From Hydnum rufescens UP504 (lineage: Eukaryota > Basidiomycota > Agaricomycetes > Cantharellales > Hydnaceae): 64,000 bases of DNA. The DNA is taken from the NCBI GenBank assembly GCA_014904985.1, contig MU129041.1:36894-100893 (forward strand). Reading direction: 5' to 3'. Made by a program: the position numbers and the translations under genes. The first letter of the stretch is position 1, and every line of letters begins with the position of its first letter. Below the pieces are notes generated by a model that was given only the letters and a program-made list of their open reading frames with translations, did no database searches and was not told the origin of the DNA. Positions 1 to 12,650 of the stretch are shown here, piece after piece.

Positions 1-268
1 NNNNNNNNNNNNNNNNNNNNNNNNNNNNNNNNNNNNNNNNNNNNNNNNNNNNNNNNNNNNNNNNNNNNNNNNNNNNNNNNNNNNNNNNNNNNNNNNNNNN
101 NNNNNNNNNNNNNNNNNNNNNNNNNNNNNNNNNNNNNNNNNNNNNNNNNNNNNNNNNNNNNNNNNNNNNNNNNNNNNNNNNNNNNNNNNNNNNNNNNNNN
201 NNNNNNNNNNNNNNNNNNNNNNNNNNNNNNNNNNNNNNNNNNNNNNNNNNNNNNNNNNNNNNNNNNNN
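1..268. other. Assembly gap (N run)
   Basis: All bases are N. The gap abuts the homogenised 76-bp array, so it is probably a repeat-caused gap, and the left array gene continues into or beyond it. Confidence 0.99.
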
Positions 269-1545
269 TGAATCCCACAAAACATGAATCAGCAAGGCAC
301 AATGCATTAAAATTCAAGACATCCAGACTTACATACTATATTTGTGGGTACCACCAAAAGATGAATCAGCAAGGCACAATGTATTGAATTCTAAGACATC
401 CAGACTTACACCCTATGTTGTGAATCCCACCAAAAGATGAATCAGCAAGACACAATACATTGAACTCTAAGACATCCAGGCTTACAGCCTATGTTGTGAA
501 TGCCACCAAAAGATAAATCAACAAGGCACAATGCATTGAATTCTAAGACATCCAGACTTACCTCCTATGTTGTGAATGCCACCAAAAGATGAATCAGCAA
601 GGGACAATGCATTGAATTCTAAGACATCCAGACTTACAAGCTATGTTGTGAATCCCACCAAAAGATGAATCAGCAAGGCACAATGCATTGAATTCTAAGA
701 CATCCAGACTTACAGGCTATGTTATGAATCCCACCAAAAAGATAAATCAGCAAGGGACAATGCATTGAATTCTAAGACATCCAGACTTACACCCTATGTT
801 GTGAATCCCACCAAAAGATAAACCAACAAGGCACAATGCATTGAATTGTAAGACATCCAGACTTACAACCTATGTTGTGAATACCATCAAAAGATGAATC
901 AGCAAAGGACAATGCATTGAATTCTGAGACATTCAGACTTACACCCTATGTTGTGAATCCCACCAAAAGATGAATCAGCAAGGGACAATGCATTGAATTC
1001 TAAGACATCCAGACTTACATACTATATTGTGAATCCCACCAAAAGATGAATCAGCACAGGACAATGTATTGAATTCTAGGACATCCAGACTCACATACTA
1101 TGTTGTGCATCCCACCAAAAGATGAATCAGCAAGGAACAATGCATTGAATTCTAAGACATCCAGACTTACATACTATGTTGTGAATCCCACCAAAAGATG
1201 AATCAACAAGGGCCAATGCATTGAATTCTAAGACACCCAGACTTACATACTATGTTGTGAATGCCACCCAAGGATGAATCAGCAAGGGACAATGCATTGA
1301 ATTCTAAGACATCCAGACTTACAAGCTATGTTATGAATGCCACCAAAAGATGAATCAGCAAAGGACAATGCATTGAATTTTAGACTTACAACCTATGTTG
1401 TGAATGCCACCAAAAGATGAATCATCAAGGGACACTGCATTGGATTCTAAGGCACCCAGACTTACATCCTTTGTTGTAAATGCCACCAAAAGATGAATCA
1501 GCAAGGGACAATGCATTGAATTCTAACACATCTGCACTTACTTCC
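269..1545 (-). repeat. 76-bp tandem repeat, homogenised part of left array
   Basis: About 16 copies of a 76-bp unit are recognisable by the phrases GACATCCAGACTTAC and CCACCAAAAGATGAATCAGC. On the minus strand each unit is a 73-nt intron-like body (GTAAGTCTGGATG to ACATAG) plus a variable triplet. The triplets, read from 1541 downwards, include GAA, GAT, GTT, CTT, TAT four times, GGT, GTT, GGT and CCT. The repeat is CpG-poor. Confidence 0.9.
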
Positions 1546-4249
1546 TACATTGTTAATGCCAACCCAAAGATGTATCAAGTGTTAACCATTCTTCTGAGGG
1601 TGTGTGATATGGACTTACATCCTACAGCATTCAGGCAACCAAGCAATCCATCAGCCAGACCCCTTGCATCACATTCTAAAAGATCCCAGCTCACCCTCTG
1701 TGTTGTCAATACCACCCACAAGAGAAATCAGCCAGCAGTGGTATATGGAATTGAATCCTCCAGACCTACCCCCTTTGTTGCCAATGCAAAAGACAAATCA
1801 GGCAGAAACCATGCCTCAATCAATATGATATCTGGACTTACATACTAAAATGTCACCCAAGATACTTCAACCAAGTACCACCTCATGAATGGTCAGAGAC
1901 ATGAACTCACTGCCTTACATTGTCCATGCCACCAAGAATGTGTCAGCCACTGAGCATGCATTACATTGCCAGAGACCTCAACATACATTCTACATTTTCA
2001 ATACCAGACAATGAATGTATTAGTAAACACCCATATATTAAATGGTAGGCAATGCAACTCACTTCCTAAATTGCCAATACCACCAAATGATGAATCAGCC
2101 TGCAATCCTACATCAAATTGTGAGAGATCATGAGCCCACCAGCTACAATGTTGATACCATTGATGGGATCAGCCAGCACCACATACTAAATTCAAAGGGA
2201 GCCAGGCTTACCTCCTGGTTGTCAGTCATCCAGAGAGGTATGAGCCAGTGATTGTGCATCAAGGAGGTATCAATTAGAACTTACATCCTCCATTATTAAT
2301 ATCACCAACAAATATATTGGCAATGACCCCACATCAAATTAAAGGAGATCCAAACTTACATGCTACATTGTCAATGGGACCAAACAATGTATCACAGAGT
2401 GACCATGCATTAAATTGTAGGAGATTCAGGCTTACTTCCTACATTGTCCATGTGAGACAGAGAAATATCACTCCACACTTGTGTATTACATTGGAAGAGA
2501 ACCAGACTTACAGCCTACATTGTCAATGCCACCAAATCTATCTCAGCCAACCAGCATTGATTCATTACTAAGGAATTCAGACTTACATTCTATGTTGTTA
2601 GTCCCACCAATGAATGTATTAATCATACATCCACCCAGGAAGGCAGGTGACATCCACTTACTTGCTATTTCATCAACCCCATCCAATGATATATCAGACA
2701 GCACCCACACATCAAACTGGGAGGTATGCAGGCTTACATCCTACATTGTTGATGACATTGAAAACAATGTATCAACTAGCACATAATGATAGTGGGGATA
2801 GACTCACATCCTACATTGTGAATACCATCCATTGATGTATCAGCCTGTGACCCTGCTAGGAGAAGCTGCCCACCAGCTATGTGATGGTGGATGCCACCAA
2901 AAATGGATCAACAAGCACTCAGACAAACTCAAAAGGGAGCCCACATTCTTGATTGCCAATGTTATCCAGTGATGGTGCATCAAGATGGAGAGCCACACTC
3001 ACATCCTATGTTATCAATGTCACCAAACAATCCACTACCTGTCAGTGACCACACATCAAATTGGAAGATATCTAAACATACAGACTGCAGTGTCAATGGA
3101 ACCAAATAATGTATGAGCTATCAATGAAGGACCACACATCAAATTGTGAGAGAACTGGGCTTACTGTCTACAGTGTCCATGACAGGAAGAAATATCAGCC
3201 CCATACACACATCAAATTGCAAGATATACTGACTTGCTACAGTGTCCATCATCCATCATCCAATGACAGATCAGCTAGTCACCATCTGCCAACTCATAGG
3301 AATTCCCAACTTACATACTATATTGTCCATGTCATCAAATGGTGCATCAGCCAGTGATCACCAATGAATACTTGGAAATATGAACCTACCTCCTATTTTA
3401 TTGATCCCACAAATGATGTATCAGCCAAGGACCTCATACTGGATCCACACTCACATACTATATTGTGAATGTCATCAAAATATTTGTCAGTCAACAACCA
3501 TGCATTGAATTAGAAAGACATCTGGACATACATCCTATGGTGTTAATGCCACCAAAAGATAGACAGTCACTAACCACACATCAAATAGCATGTGAAGCCA
3601 ACCCACATTCTATGTGTTCATCCCACCAAAAGTTGTATCAACTAGTGACCACATATCAAGATGTGAGAGGTGCAGTCTTACCTCCTACATTGTTGATATC
3701 ACCAAGGGATATATCAGCTGGCAATCATGCAGATCCAAAGGTGAGAAATGCATACTCACACACTATGTTTCCAGGCCACCCAAAGATGTAAACCCAGCAA
3801 TCCCGCATCAAATTCTAAGAGATGCAAACTCACCCCCTGCATTTCAGATTCCACCAGAAGTTGTATCAGATAGCCATGCATGAAATGGTGGGAGTTCTAG
3901 ACTCACATACTGTTCCCAATGACATCAAAAAATGTATCAACCAGCTACCATGTATCACATTATTGGAGATCTGGACTGACCAACTGCATTGTCAATGCCA
4001 CAAAGATAATGTAAGCCAGTGATCATGGAACAAATTTTAGTGCCTGCTGCCATACCTCCTATGTTGTCAATGCCATCCAATGAACCAATCATGCCAATAA
4101 TGTCACAACCAGTTACCACAGTTACAGCATATGATACAATCAGTACATTCCTCACAAGTGACAGAGTCACTCACCATGAGAATTCTGAACCTCCTATCTG
4201 CGCGTAACTGGGTTTCTTCATCTTCCCCAGATCCTGGGGTCCTAGTCAT
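269..4249 (-). CDS. Micro-exon array gene, left copy (3' end lost in gap)
   Basis: Reading the minus strand, an ATG at 4249 opens a 75-nt exon (4175-4249, 25 codons, ending FRILM) that stops at a GTGAGT donor. From there to the gap the sequence is a chain of intron-like units (GTRAGT-type start, TAG, CAG or AAG end) with exactly three nucleotides between each AG and the next GT. The first codon-exons are GAG 4056-4058, TTG 3981-3983, TAT 3907-3909 and GGG 3834-3836. The first twelve read E, L, Y, G, C, E, N, D, Y, E, Y, Q. Thirty-five of these align one for one with the right copy, and about 16 more lie in the 76-bp repeats. No triplet is a stop. No signal peptide or known domain is visible, and the function is unknown. 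The start is inferred from ATG conservation in both arms. Splicing is predicted, not observed. Non-coding satellite is the alternative. Confidence 0.6.
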
Positions 4250-5608
4250 GATGTTCCCTGAACATAGTCAAATTGTACCATTATCTCATTATTACAACTT
4301 GAGACAGGACCTTCAGCTCCACCAGCAAGGACACTACAAAATAAACATGGCTGTTAATCACTATCAATCTGTTGAACATCCAGACTCACCGTTTTAAAAC
4401 ATATATGGTATGAACCCGGCGATTTCTTTTCCAAACCGTGAGCTTGAGCAATGATCTCTGGGTACCAGGTGGAAGTGCATCTATAGTGGTTTGAAGAAGT
4501 TGGGCACACAATGCTACACTCTGCTTGGTAGCTTCATGCATGTCTTCAAGCCATAGATTTAATTGCCAAAATCACTCCTCAGATAGAATATACATACTTC
4601 CAACCCTGGCGAAACCAGCAGGTGGGTACCGCTCCTTCTGAAATTCTGTCTCGAGTCCGTGAACAAATTCAGCCACTTTTTGCTTCACTTCCGCGGCACA
4701 AGCAAGGAAATCGGATGGGCTGGCAGTAGGGTCGAGAACCGCACCCCTCACTTTCGTCTCTCTTCCATCCAATTTCGTGAAGATCCCAATAACAGGCACT
4801 AAACGGAGACATGGGCCAGTGCGTAAAATAGGATCGAATGGTGCAGCTCAGGAACATACCTGATGCTGTGGATTTGGAGAAAAATCCTGACTGCAGGAAT
4901 CCAAAGGGCCTGTCATTATCTGTTGGAATGCAGAGCCTGTAGCAATCGATGAGTCAATGTATGAGGATGTCATGGGGGAACGCACCAAATTGCGTGCAAA
5001 TGCTGTGAAGGCGAAGCCAACGAATGCTTTTGAATAAATTTCCAGACGGCCTGGAGCTCCTCGACCCCTCCAGCCTCGAAACCACCAGAGTCGTGAAAAA
5101 CGAAGTCAGAGTTTGATGCATAAGTGATTTCGTCCTCGATATTGTGGATCCCTCGCTAGATGGTATGAAAACATCGAGCAAGCGGCGTGCACGATTGCTA
5201 GGATGACTCTTACTTGATCGTATCCCCTGGGGCTTCCTTGATCTGAGAGAGAAAGGGATGCATTAAACCAGCAGCTCTATTGAGTTGAACATCTGTAGTA
5301 ATTACACGTTTTCCGTTCCGGGTCACTATAGCCGCCCCGGCGGGGCTGTCTGTTAGTCTTTCGAGCAGAGTGGTCTTTCCTGCGTTCGCCGGTCCAAGTA
5401 TGAGGATCCTGAAGCGGTTGTTTCTGGCCCTATCTTTGTTAGAGAGTTCTTCATCGGGGACTTCTTCGTCGGGGACTCCTTTGCCGGGGACTTCTTTGTG
5501 GGGGACGTCTTCATCGGGGACGTCTTCATCGGGGACGTCTTCATCGGGGACCTCCTTCAGGGTGAATTTCTTGGAGAGTTTAAAATGCTTGCGGATAGAC
5601 TTCAACAT
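4246..5608 (-). pseudogene. P-loop GTPase A, left copy, frameshifted
   Basis: This is a GTPase of the AIG1/HSR1-like P-loop group common in agaricomycetes. Starting at ATG 5608, it has an N-terminal basic stretch (MLKSIRKHFKL), an acidic pentapeptide repeat (VPDED, three perfect copies and variants), and a G1 motif GPANAGKT after FRILIL. G3 is in HDSGGFEAG and G4 in IFTKLD. The C-terminal part continues through two introns to a TGA at 4248-4246. At least six short introns are visible. A one-base deletion near 5235, relative to the right copy, breaks the exon following G1, so the copy is probably inactive unless a compensating splice is used. It is transcribed away from gene B across a shared upstream region. 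Its stop codon overlaps the ATG of the array gene (ATGA), suggesting read-through or a shared transcript. Confidence 0.6.
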
Positions 5609-6466
5609 GGTTGATGGACTGGAGAAAGAGACAGAGAGAGGGCATCTGCGTATGTGAAATGTTAAATACATTTGTCCACATACTACAAAATGTCAAAGCC
5701 AGGCAGCAGGAGCATTCCTGTTATGTCAACTTGACTGGCTTCTGTGAGCTCTCCGAGAAGCACGAACTTCTCCATGGGTGCTTCCTCAAGATAGGGGCCT
5801 CCTATGGACAGGTGTGGCCGAGTGCCACATCCTGATCTGGTAACGTCAAACCAGGAACCATTGTGCCAACCCAGAGAGGGAAATATTATGGATTTGATGT
5901 CCTCAAAAGTGGCTGTACATTGGTGAGGGGACTGGATCGGTTGTATCCGAGTTCACTCAATCTCGTCTAGAGAGCGTTCAAGACCGTCGGCGGTAACGAT
6001 GTGACTGTCCAGAAAAGCTCTATTCACAAGTAATCCTATCGCTACCTAATATACTGAGACTGGTTATTACATAATATGATTATGTAATGCGAGAGGGGCG
6101 GTATCCACCGATATCCTCTCAACATTTCAGATCCCCTGAAAATTTGCTGCCTTTGGGGTCACAGTTCCTCCTGAAAGCCCTAGATCTGATCGCAAATTCA
6201 ACTTATTGCTATATGGCTGTCCAGATCACACAACAGCCGGACTCCGCCTGACGGACTAGGACGGAGTCTGGCCAAAGATACTACCAATAGCCGTACCAGA
6301 CAGCTACGGCCACGGAGAGAGACGTACTCGACCTCACCTCGGTAGGATCCCACAGCTCATTCGAGCAGTCCTCTAGGTTCTATTCTGATGAATAAGACTG
6401 TGCACGAGGCCTCAGCGTGATACAGCAAAAATCAAATTCTTGCTGTACTCCATCTGTTAGCCAATA
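5609..6466. promoter_or_regulatory. Divergent upstream region of GTPases A and B, left arm
   Basis: These 858 bp lie between the divergent starts of A (minus) and B (plus). The right arm has the same head-to-head arrangement with 600 bp (29014-29613), and matching stretches such as the one around 5690-5890. No convincing gene lies inside. A shared bidirectional promoter is inferred from position only. Confidence 0.4.
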
Positions 6467-8788
6467 ATGCCTCTCCGAATCCCCAAGTTCCTCCGACGAG
6501 GACACCCCGTTCCTACTCCGGATGGTGCGGCTAGCTCTTATACTGTGGGTTCCACTGATCCAGGTAGTATAAATCCGAGTGATCCTGCGATAACTCAACC
6601 GCCAGCATCAACCGATCCCACCAACGCGTCGCAAGACTCCTCCACCCTCAGGCCCACCACCGACACTCTCCTAGAGGATTCTAGGTACGCTACGTTCCTC
6701 ATCTATACCCCCGTCAGTGCTCAGGTAGGGTCGCTAGGTTCAGGGTACTCGTTGTGGGAAAAGTGAACCATGCATCCTTTCTGATCCATTTCACTCACTG
6801 TAAAGCATTTGCAGTCAGGGGTGGGAAAATCTTCCGTGATCAATGCAGTATTCGGTGTCGACAACCTCACTGTGCGTTCTCTTCTCCTTCCCCAAATCTT
6901 GCATTACTTGATCCCGACGCATGCTATAGAGAACCTCCAATGAACTTTCCACTCAACACGATATTGATCGGCCACTCACCTCTGATGATAACCATCGACT
7001 CATTCTACACGATTCACAAGGATTCCTTGGTGGAGATATCAAGAATCTTAAAACGGTTCAAGAGTTCATCAAGAGGAAGGGCGCGGAAAGGGAGCTTAAG
7101 GACAGGCTACATGCTATTTGGTGCGTATAATCTCACCTTTTCTACAGAGTGCCCTTATGAGATCCTCATTTCTCACGCCTCTAGGCTGTGCTGCGAGATT
7201 CCCGTTTCCGGTGGTCGAGTTTTCGAGCGAGGAGATGAAATACTCCTCCGGGACAATACCAACAAGGGTATATTGATCGGTTCTCTCGAAACAGGTGTTT
7301 CTACGCTGACCGTTGGCGATGTATCATCCTGCATCCCCTCAAGTCCCGATCATTGTCGTATTCACCAAGTACGACCAGCTTGTGATCCAAAAGAAGTTTA
7401 GTCTTGCAGAGTCTCTTGCTGATGACAGAGTCGAATGGGAGCGTCAAGCCAAAGAATCTGCTACGGAGGCCGTCAAAGTTAGCTGTGAGAAGCCTCTCAA
7501 CGCGGCAGCAGGCAATAGACATACATGGACTGAGGTTTCTAGTGTGTACTATTGGTTGGACGACACTTATTCTCACGCTGATAGAGTCTGATTTCTAGCG
7601 AAGGACGAGTACAAGGACACTATCGAGAGACTGATCAACCTCACCAATGAACTCTATCCTCGGTGTGCCTACAAAGGCCACTGATCCGAAAACCCTGGCA
7701 CCGACGGGCGAGGGTACTGCTGATTCAGAGTCACCGAATCTTGAAGGCTGGCTCTTCGCAGCTTGCTCAAAGAGGTAGTCTCGGAATAAATATCTCAACA
7801 TCGATTGCGTCAGCCCAATCTATTGACTATCCCTGGTCTAACGATTCTGATATGATATCTTCCAGTGTCGGGCGGCACAGTGCGTCCATTTTGGAAACAC
7901 GAGAGATTCCGACCTCATGTCCACGTTTTCATTTCATAGAGTATTGGCGCTATTTGTTCTCTGGCACCTTTACTGGTACCCTCTTGGTGAATGCATTGGG
8001 CTCATCCATGATGACATCGTCAACATCTGGAATTTTAATGATCCAAATCATCAGGCGCGTCTTGCATCAGTTGTTGCAACGATTTTTCGCATTAATCGAA
8101 TTCTTGCATGTAGTGTCTGAAGTCGCCAGATTTCGAGGCCTGATGACGCAGTTGGTGACAGATCTTGCGAGCAACCGGCCGAATCCTCCGAGTTTGTATG
8201 CATCGCCCTGTCCTCTAGATCCAAATGACAAAGTCTGAGATGGAACTAACCCAGCATCGATAACACCGTAAAGATTGTCGGCTCCGCGGCTGGTGTGGCT
8301 ACGAGTGCCCCGCTTCAGCGCCATACGTCCTTCCGGCTGCAATTGCTGTGGCGCTGGCTCATGGGCCTACGGAATTTACAAACGAACGTGAGTGTCCATT
8401 ATGCGTGGATGAAGCTCTAGTTAAATTATGCCATACTACAGTCCCGAAATCCTTCGATATCTGATGGGATATGTAATCGACATGATCATTGTGATGAGCT
8501 GTCTATTTGCCTTGGTAGATTCCCGCGGATTGGATCGGATATCTCCTGCGATGGTCAATCTCGTGCTGAAGGAGTATTCACAGTTTAAGGGCAGCATCCA
8601 TGAGCAGATCATGTCTTATGTCAACGACACCACGTTCGCGGCATTGAGACCGAACGGCGCAATCGAACCAGATCTCTGAGCTTGTCGACGGTTGAGCGGT
8701 ACAAGGAGCTTCATGAGGCCGTGATATTATCCGCCTCGAGGACTCTGGACGATACAAGAACCGTGGATCACCTCCTATATGATTTTAA
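6467..8788 (+). pseudogene. P-loop GTPase B, left copy, damaged
   Basis: The ATG at 6467 begins RIPKFLRR followed by a Pro/Ser/Thr-rich region. After a short intron (about 6685-6728) the frame gives VARFRVLVVGK, then a second intron, then SGVGKSS, so the P-loop is split by an intron. G3 is HDSQGFLGG and G4 is VVFTKYD. A later exon corresponds to the IHDDI...WNFNDP block of the family. A C-terminal exon begins MPYYSPEILRYLMGY, a hydrophobic helix. Compared with the right copy there is an extra base and a short insertion near 7645-7680, and another single-base shift near 8665 that truncates the end. The first half could still be translated. It is inverted relative to B at 26.7-29.0 kb. Confidence 0.6.
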
Positions 8789-9586
8789 CCTCGATCTTTG
8801 TATTTCATGTATGACTCTGGATAACTTTGAACTGAATGTAGTGCTGAAGAGTGAGGGATGAATCCAGACGATGTATGGGTCTGTTGAAAACTTAAACTAA
8901 AAAGATGGCACTCCTAAAACTCTAGGACCTCCCACAAGCGCACTAATAAAGGTGGTGGTGGTGGAACTCTCTTTTATATACCACTTCGGGCTGCCTACAG
9001 GTAACACTAGTAAAGGCACTCCTAGTGCTAACAACCCGGTTGCCCAGACATATAGTGGTGATTGCGGGCGATGGATATCGCCGAAACTGAAATAGTACTG
9101 TACGTACGTAAGAGTTGCTGGCTGTTGGTCGCGCCACCGTTTGTTATCCTAAGCGCCGCGGATATTGCCGATTGTAGATCCGGAAGCATTCCCCCCCGTC
9201 TACGGCATTGTGGCTTCCCTTAGTGGCCGGGGAGGCCGAGGGTGGTTTGCTTCCACCGGTGTCAGCTTTGTGGGTGGAGCTCGCTACTTGTCTCATCCGG
9301 TTATTTCGCGCATGCTTGTGCCATTTCTCCCGTGTTTCTCCCTAGCCCGAATATGGTGCATTGTGCCCTAGAGCGGTTTTTCCTAAGGCAATCACCTTGT
9401 AAACCCCTTACAAATATACAGAAACTCTCTAGCTTGGGTGAATCAACTTCCGTCACCACGTCGGAAACGTCAGAGACACCAGTTTCGAGCGATGCCCATC
9501 CAATACTTTGACGAGGCCATCAAAGTATCACGATCCAACCGCACTTCCGTCCCGCATGGATTTATTTTCGGCTCCCACTCAGGCTA
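8789..9586. other. Intergenic block between B and C, left arm
   Basis: I can support no gene. Parts resemble the blocks at 18.3-19.8 kb and 25.5-26.7 kb, for example the stretch GGGTGAATCAACTTCC near 9437. Short open frames exist on both strands, but none is conserved among the three blocks. Confidence 0.4.
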
Positions 9587-10860
9587 GTGGAGGCAGAGTC
9601 AAAAATGGCTTTGGCAGACTTTTGGCTTTATCTCTGGCCTTCCTGTTCCTCTAGGCTAGATATTTCCTTTTCACGCATCGGTGACACTCCCCATTATTCC
9701 TTCAACGACCCTTACCAGGCAATTGACAAGATTGAACGTCTGATGCACCGGGTGCTGGGCAATTCTCCGGCAGCCGCAGCTCGAGTGCGAGATCAAGCTA
9801 AAGATCTGGAATACTGGAAGATAATCAAGACCTGTGAGTGTTTGGGGCTATGTATCTTCTGTCTCACCGCTCCGTTTCTGGAACGAACAATCGAAGAATG
9901 TTGGCTGGGCGTGGCTTCCAATTGCATGTCTCTCCGATTCCAAAGTGACAACATCGGCTCTCCCTTCTGCCCGAAGAAATGGTCAGATTCCCATGATTCA
10001 TCTGCAGCCGTGTGCGGGTCTTTCCCAGTTGTTGACTCAGATCTGAGCGCAAGCAGTGACAAAATTGAAGAGGAACTCTGTACGTTCTAACTCACCTTGG
10101 CCAATAGCAATGGGCCTCACGAAACTCGATGGGCTCAGAAGAGCGCACAGAGCAGAGCCCCCTCCGGCGACGGCGTCTAAAATCCTCCCTCTCAAGGTGA
10201 ATATGAATCATCGGGTACAAAGCATACCCTCGTGTACTTTTTGGATGCCCCCACTATCCCATTGTATCGCCGCGAGCGAAGCGACTCATCCATTCCCCGG
10301 ATTTTGCTTACGCCACCCAGGGCCGTACCATCGGCGCATGGCGTGAGTTCGTTTGGATCTTCAACGTCGCACTCAGCTTCAGCAGCCCGACGCGTGATCC
10401 CACCGTCGGGGCAAGCAAAACCCTCAGCTGGTAGTCCTCTACGAAATGTGAGCCTTGTGCACACTTCTTCGTCAGATCGTCTCCCCGAGGAGTGCGAAGA
10501 TAACTTATGACGACTCGCCGCCTCGGTCTGTGTTTAGTGCCGGATGCCGAGTTCAACCTCCCCTTGACAAGGTCAAATCGAGGAGGGAGAGAGGACCTAG
10601 AAGACCATGCTGGCAGTTATCACAACCTCATCCTCATATCGACGCGAAGCGATGACACGGAGGAGGATACCAGCACCATCTCCGCGATCGTCTTCCCAGA
10701 CCAGCGTGCCTTCGACAGAGCACTCCGGTATGAGAAGACTCATCTCTTCCGATCCAGGTTCATACAGCTCGTCTTTATATTTAGAAGGGCGAGGGGTGAT
10801 CATTCATTGGGGCCATTTTACAAAATCTCACTGCATTTTCTTGATGCATAAGATGATCAT
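9587..10860 (+). pseudogene. Gene C, left copy: unknown protein, degraded
   Basis: I do not recognise the family. The best conserved segment reads RVLGNSPAAAARVRDQAKDL and matches LGNSxAAATREQAE in the copies at 18.2 and 25.3 kb. Upstream, the right copy has a single hydrophobic segment (LAFLFLSALYFL) that is out of frame here, so the N-terminus is damaged or the start is displaced. Downstream exons match the right copy in patches up to about 10.86 kb, where C converges on Nudix gene D. It could be a small type II membrane protein. Whether any copy is functional is unclear. Confidence 0.35.
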
Positions 10861-11021
10861 ATCACCACGATCCCTTGTTCATGAATTCAGAATGGTACAT
10901 ATGGTGCAATTGTAACGGTTGTTTACAACACATTCTTGTTCGCGATATAATGCGAGTATGGGGATGGTTATCGCCCGACCCGCTTTCTCGTCGTGGCGTT
11001 GAGATGCTGCGGTAGTAGGCA

Positions 11022-12197
11022 TTATTTCTTGGAGAATTTCCTGGAAAAATCCCACCCCATTGCGAAATGTGAAAGTCGTGCGTCGATCGCGAAGCCACGC
11101 TTTGCGTAGTCTGGAGAGAGAAAGTACAACCATTAGGATCCCATCATCCTCGGGAGATGCGCGCGGACACCCCACCCTGCAAAACGGTATTGAGCTCGTC
11201 AAGTTCTACAATTCTCCGCACGATATGTTCGCCGTCCTCCAACTTTTGAAAAGGCAGTTCATCGCTCAGGCTATCTACCTCCACGTCCAAGACCACAAGC
11301 TTCATGTTCGCTGTCGTCATGCCTTTTGAGCAATAGATTTAAGGGAGAGAAATTACGGAATCGTTAATTAACGTCATCGCGATAAAAAGTTCAGGAGTGA
11401 GCGTTGAAGTTGATCGAAATCACCTGCGTCGGGGACTAGAACTGGGGACGATTCCACGATGCGCGCTGCTATGAATCCCGTTTCTTCTTTGAGTTCGCGT
11501 ATCGCGGCAGGTTTCGGCGGATTCCCCGTCATCGATGAGACCTGCGTATTTAGATAAGCTCGATTGATGATATGAAGTCGCGTTTCTGCATCAGCGCTGG
11601 AGGTCTTTTGACTGACCAGCAGGAAGCTCTGGGGAAGATAGATAAATTGCCATGATGGGATGGAGCGATGAATGGCAAAGCCACGAAGGAGAATGTGCAT
11701 CCTCACCTATCACGACGTTCCCAGCGGGAGGCCGATACTGCTCGAGAATGAGGGTGGAAAGGGGCTCTGACGGCACCTTGGAACGCAATAAAGGCAATAT
11801 TGCGACACCTTGTAAAGACAATCGGAAGTTCAGGAGGGTTCATCGTCGACGCCATTGTCTGAATGCATGCGGAGACGACATACCGTCGATCCCAGAAGAC
11901 CGCGAGTCTTCCGCTCAGCTACTTCCCACAAGCGCTGTATGAAGGATACATCCGCAGATAAGATGAGCCGAAGGGAGATATTAGATTGTAAGTCTGTGCC
12001 TGCGTCCCATCTCACCTCTTTGCCTTCCTGATCTCGCCAGTGAATCAGCTTCAATGTGACCCACTTCGCATCGCTGGGCGACTAGTTCGGCAGAGGACAA
12101 AATACGGGGAGCTTGTTATCCGTCCATGAAAGTAGATTTGTGGAGAAATCTGCCGGTCAAGGGTATCGTTCGCAATATGGACGAAAGAAGACTTCAT
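11022..12197 (-). pseudogene. Nudix hydrolase (YSA1/ADP-sugar pyrophosphatase type), left copy, frameshifted
   Basis: The order of segments is that of YSA1-like enzymes, which hydrolyse ADP-ribose and related ADP-sugars. LKLIHWRDQEGKE is followed by WEVAERKTRG, then VAILPLLRS, ILEQYRPPAG, GLIDDGESAE, the Nudix-box half RELKEETGF, and a tail ending DARLSHFAMGW to TAA at 11022-11024. About one extra base separates GESAE from AAIREL, so the Nudix box is split between two frames. Introns are short. The gene is transcribed towards gene C. ATG 12197 is the most upstream plausible start. Confidence 0.6.
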
Positions 12198-12650
12198 TTT
12201 CGGCGACGTCCGAAAAGCTGTGCTATTAGCGCCCAGGGCTTAATAATCACCACGCTTCGGATTGATTTTGTAACAATTGCAATCAAAATGTAGGGACCAG
12301 TGCAGATCCCACTCGCGTAGAACAAATTCCCCGCCTAAGATCTTTAGCCCTGACGATGGTATTTCTCAATAGCTTTTAATTAGATTGTATGGAGTCTTCC
12401 AAGCTATAGGGCCGATAGTCAAAGTCATAAAGGAGGCCACGAACCAGTGTTTACTTGCTGCAAGCTAAGAACATTCATTACAGTGGAATTCATTGCCTCA
12501 GACTATAACGGAACTGAAGAAACGAGAACATCCAGAGCATGTGTCATGGTTTTTGAATATGAGAACAAGACAAAAGAACGGCGGCGACGGGAACGATAGC
12601 AATTCATCAAAAGAGTGTCGGACCAGAAAATAAATATACTACGACGCTGC
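12198..12650. other. Inner end of left arm and convergent spacer
   Basis: Homology to the right arm fades near 12310, where a stretch around TTGCAATCAAAATGTAGGGA matches, inverted, the sequence near 22565. From there to the ferritin-like stop I see no gene. The region is likely 3' untranslated sequence and spacer. Confidence 0.5.

Larger units (their letters stand above)
269..12310. repeat. Left arm of large inverted duplication
   Basis: Gene order outwards to inwards is array gene(-), A(-), B(+), C(+), D(-). The right arm is the mirror image: D(+), C(-), B(-), A(+), array(+). Homology is patchy outside exons and includes introns and intergenic sequence. Indels of tens to hundreds of bases are frequent, so the duplication is not recent. 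Confidence 0.85.

Noticed and set aside
269..1545. CRISPR-like regular array
   Set aside because: The period is 76 bp with only a three-base variable position, there are no spacers and no cas genes, and the genome is fungal.
1480..4210. Many plus-strand open frames of 60-120 codons in the left array
   Set aside because: They are readings of the antisense side of the intron-like units. They are His/Gln/Thr-rich, overlapping, and absent from matching positions in diverged units.
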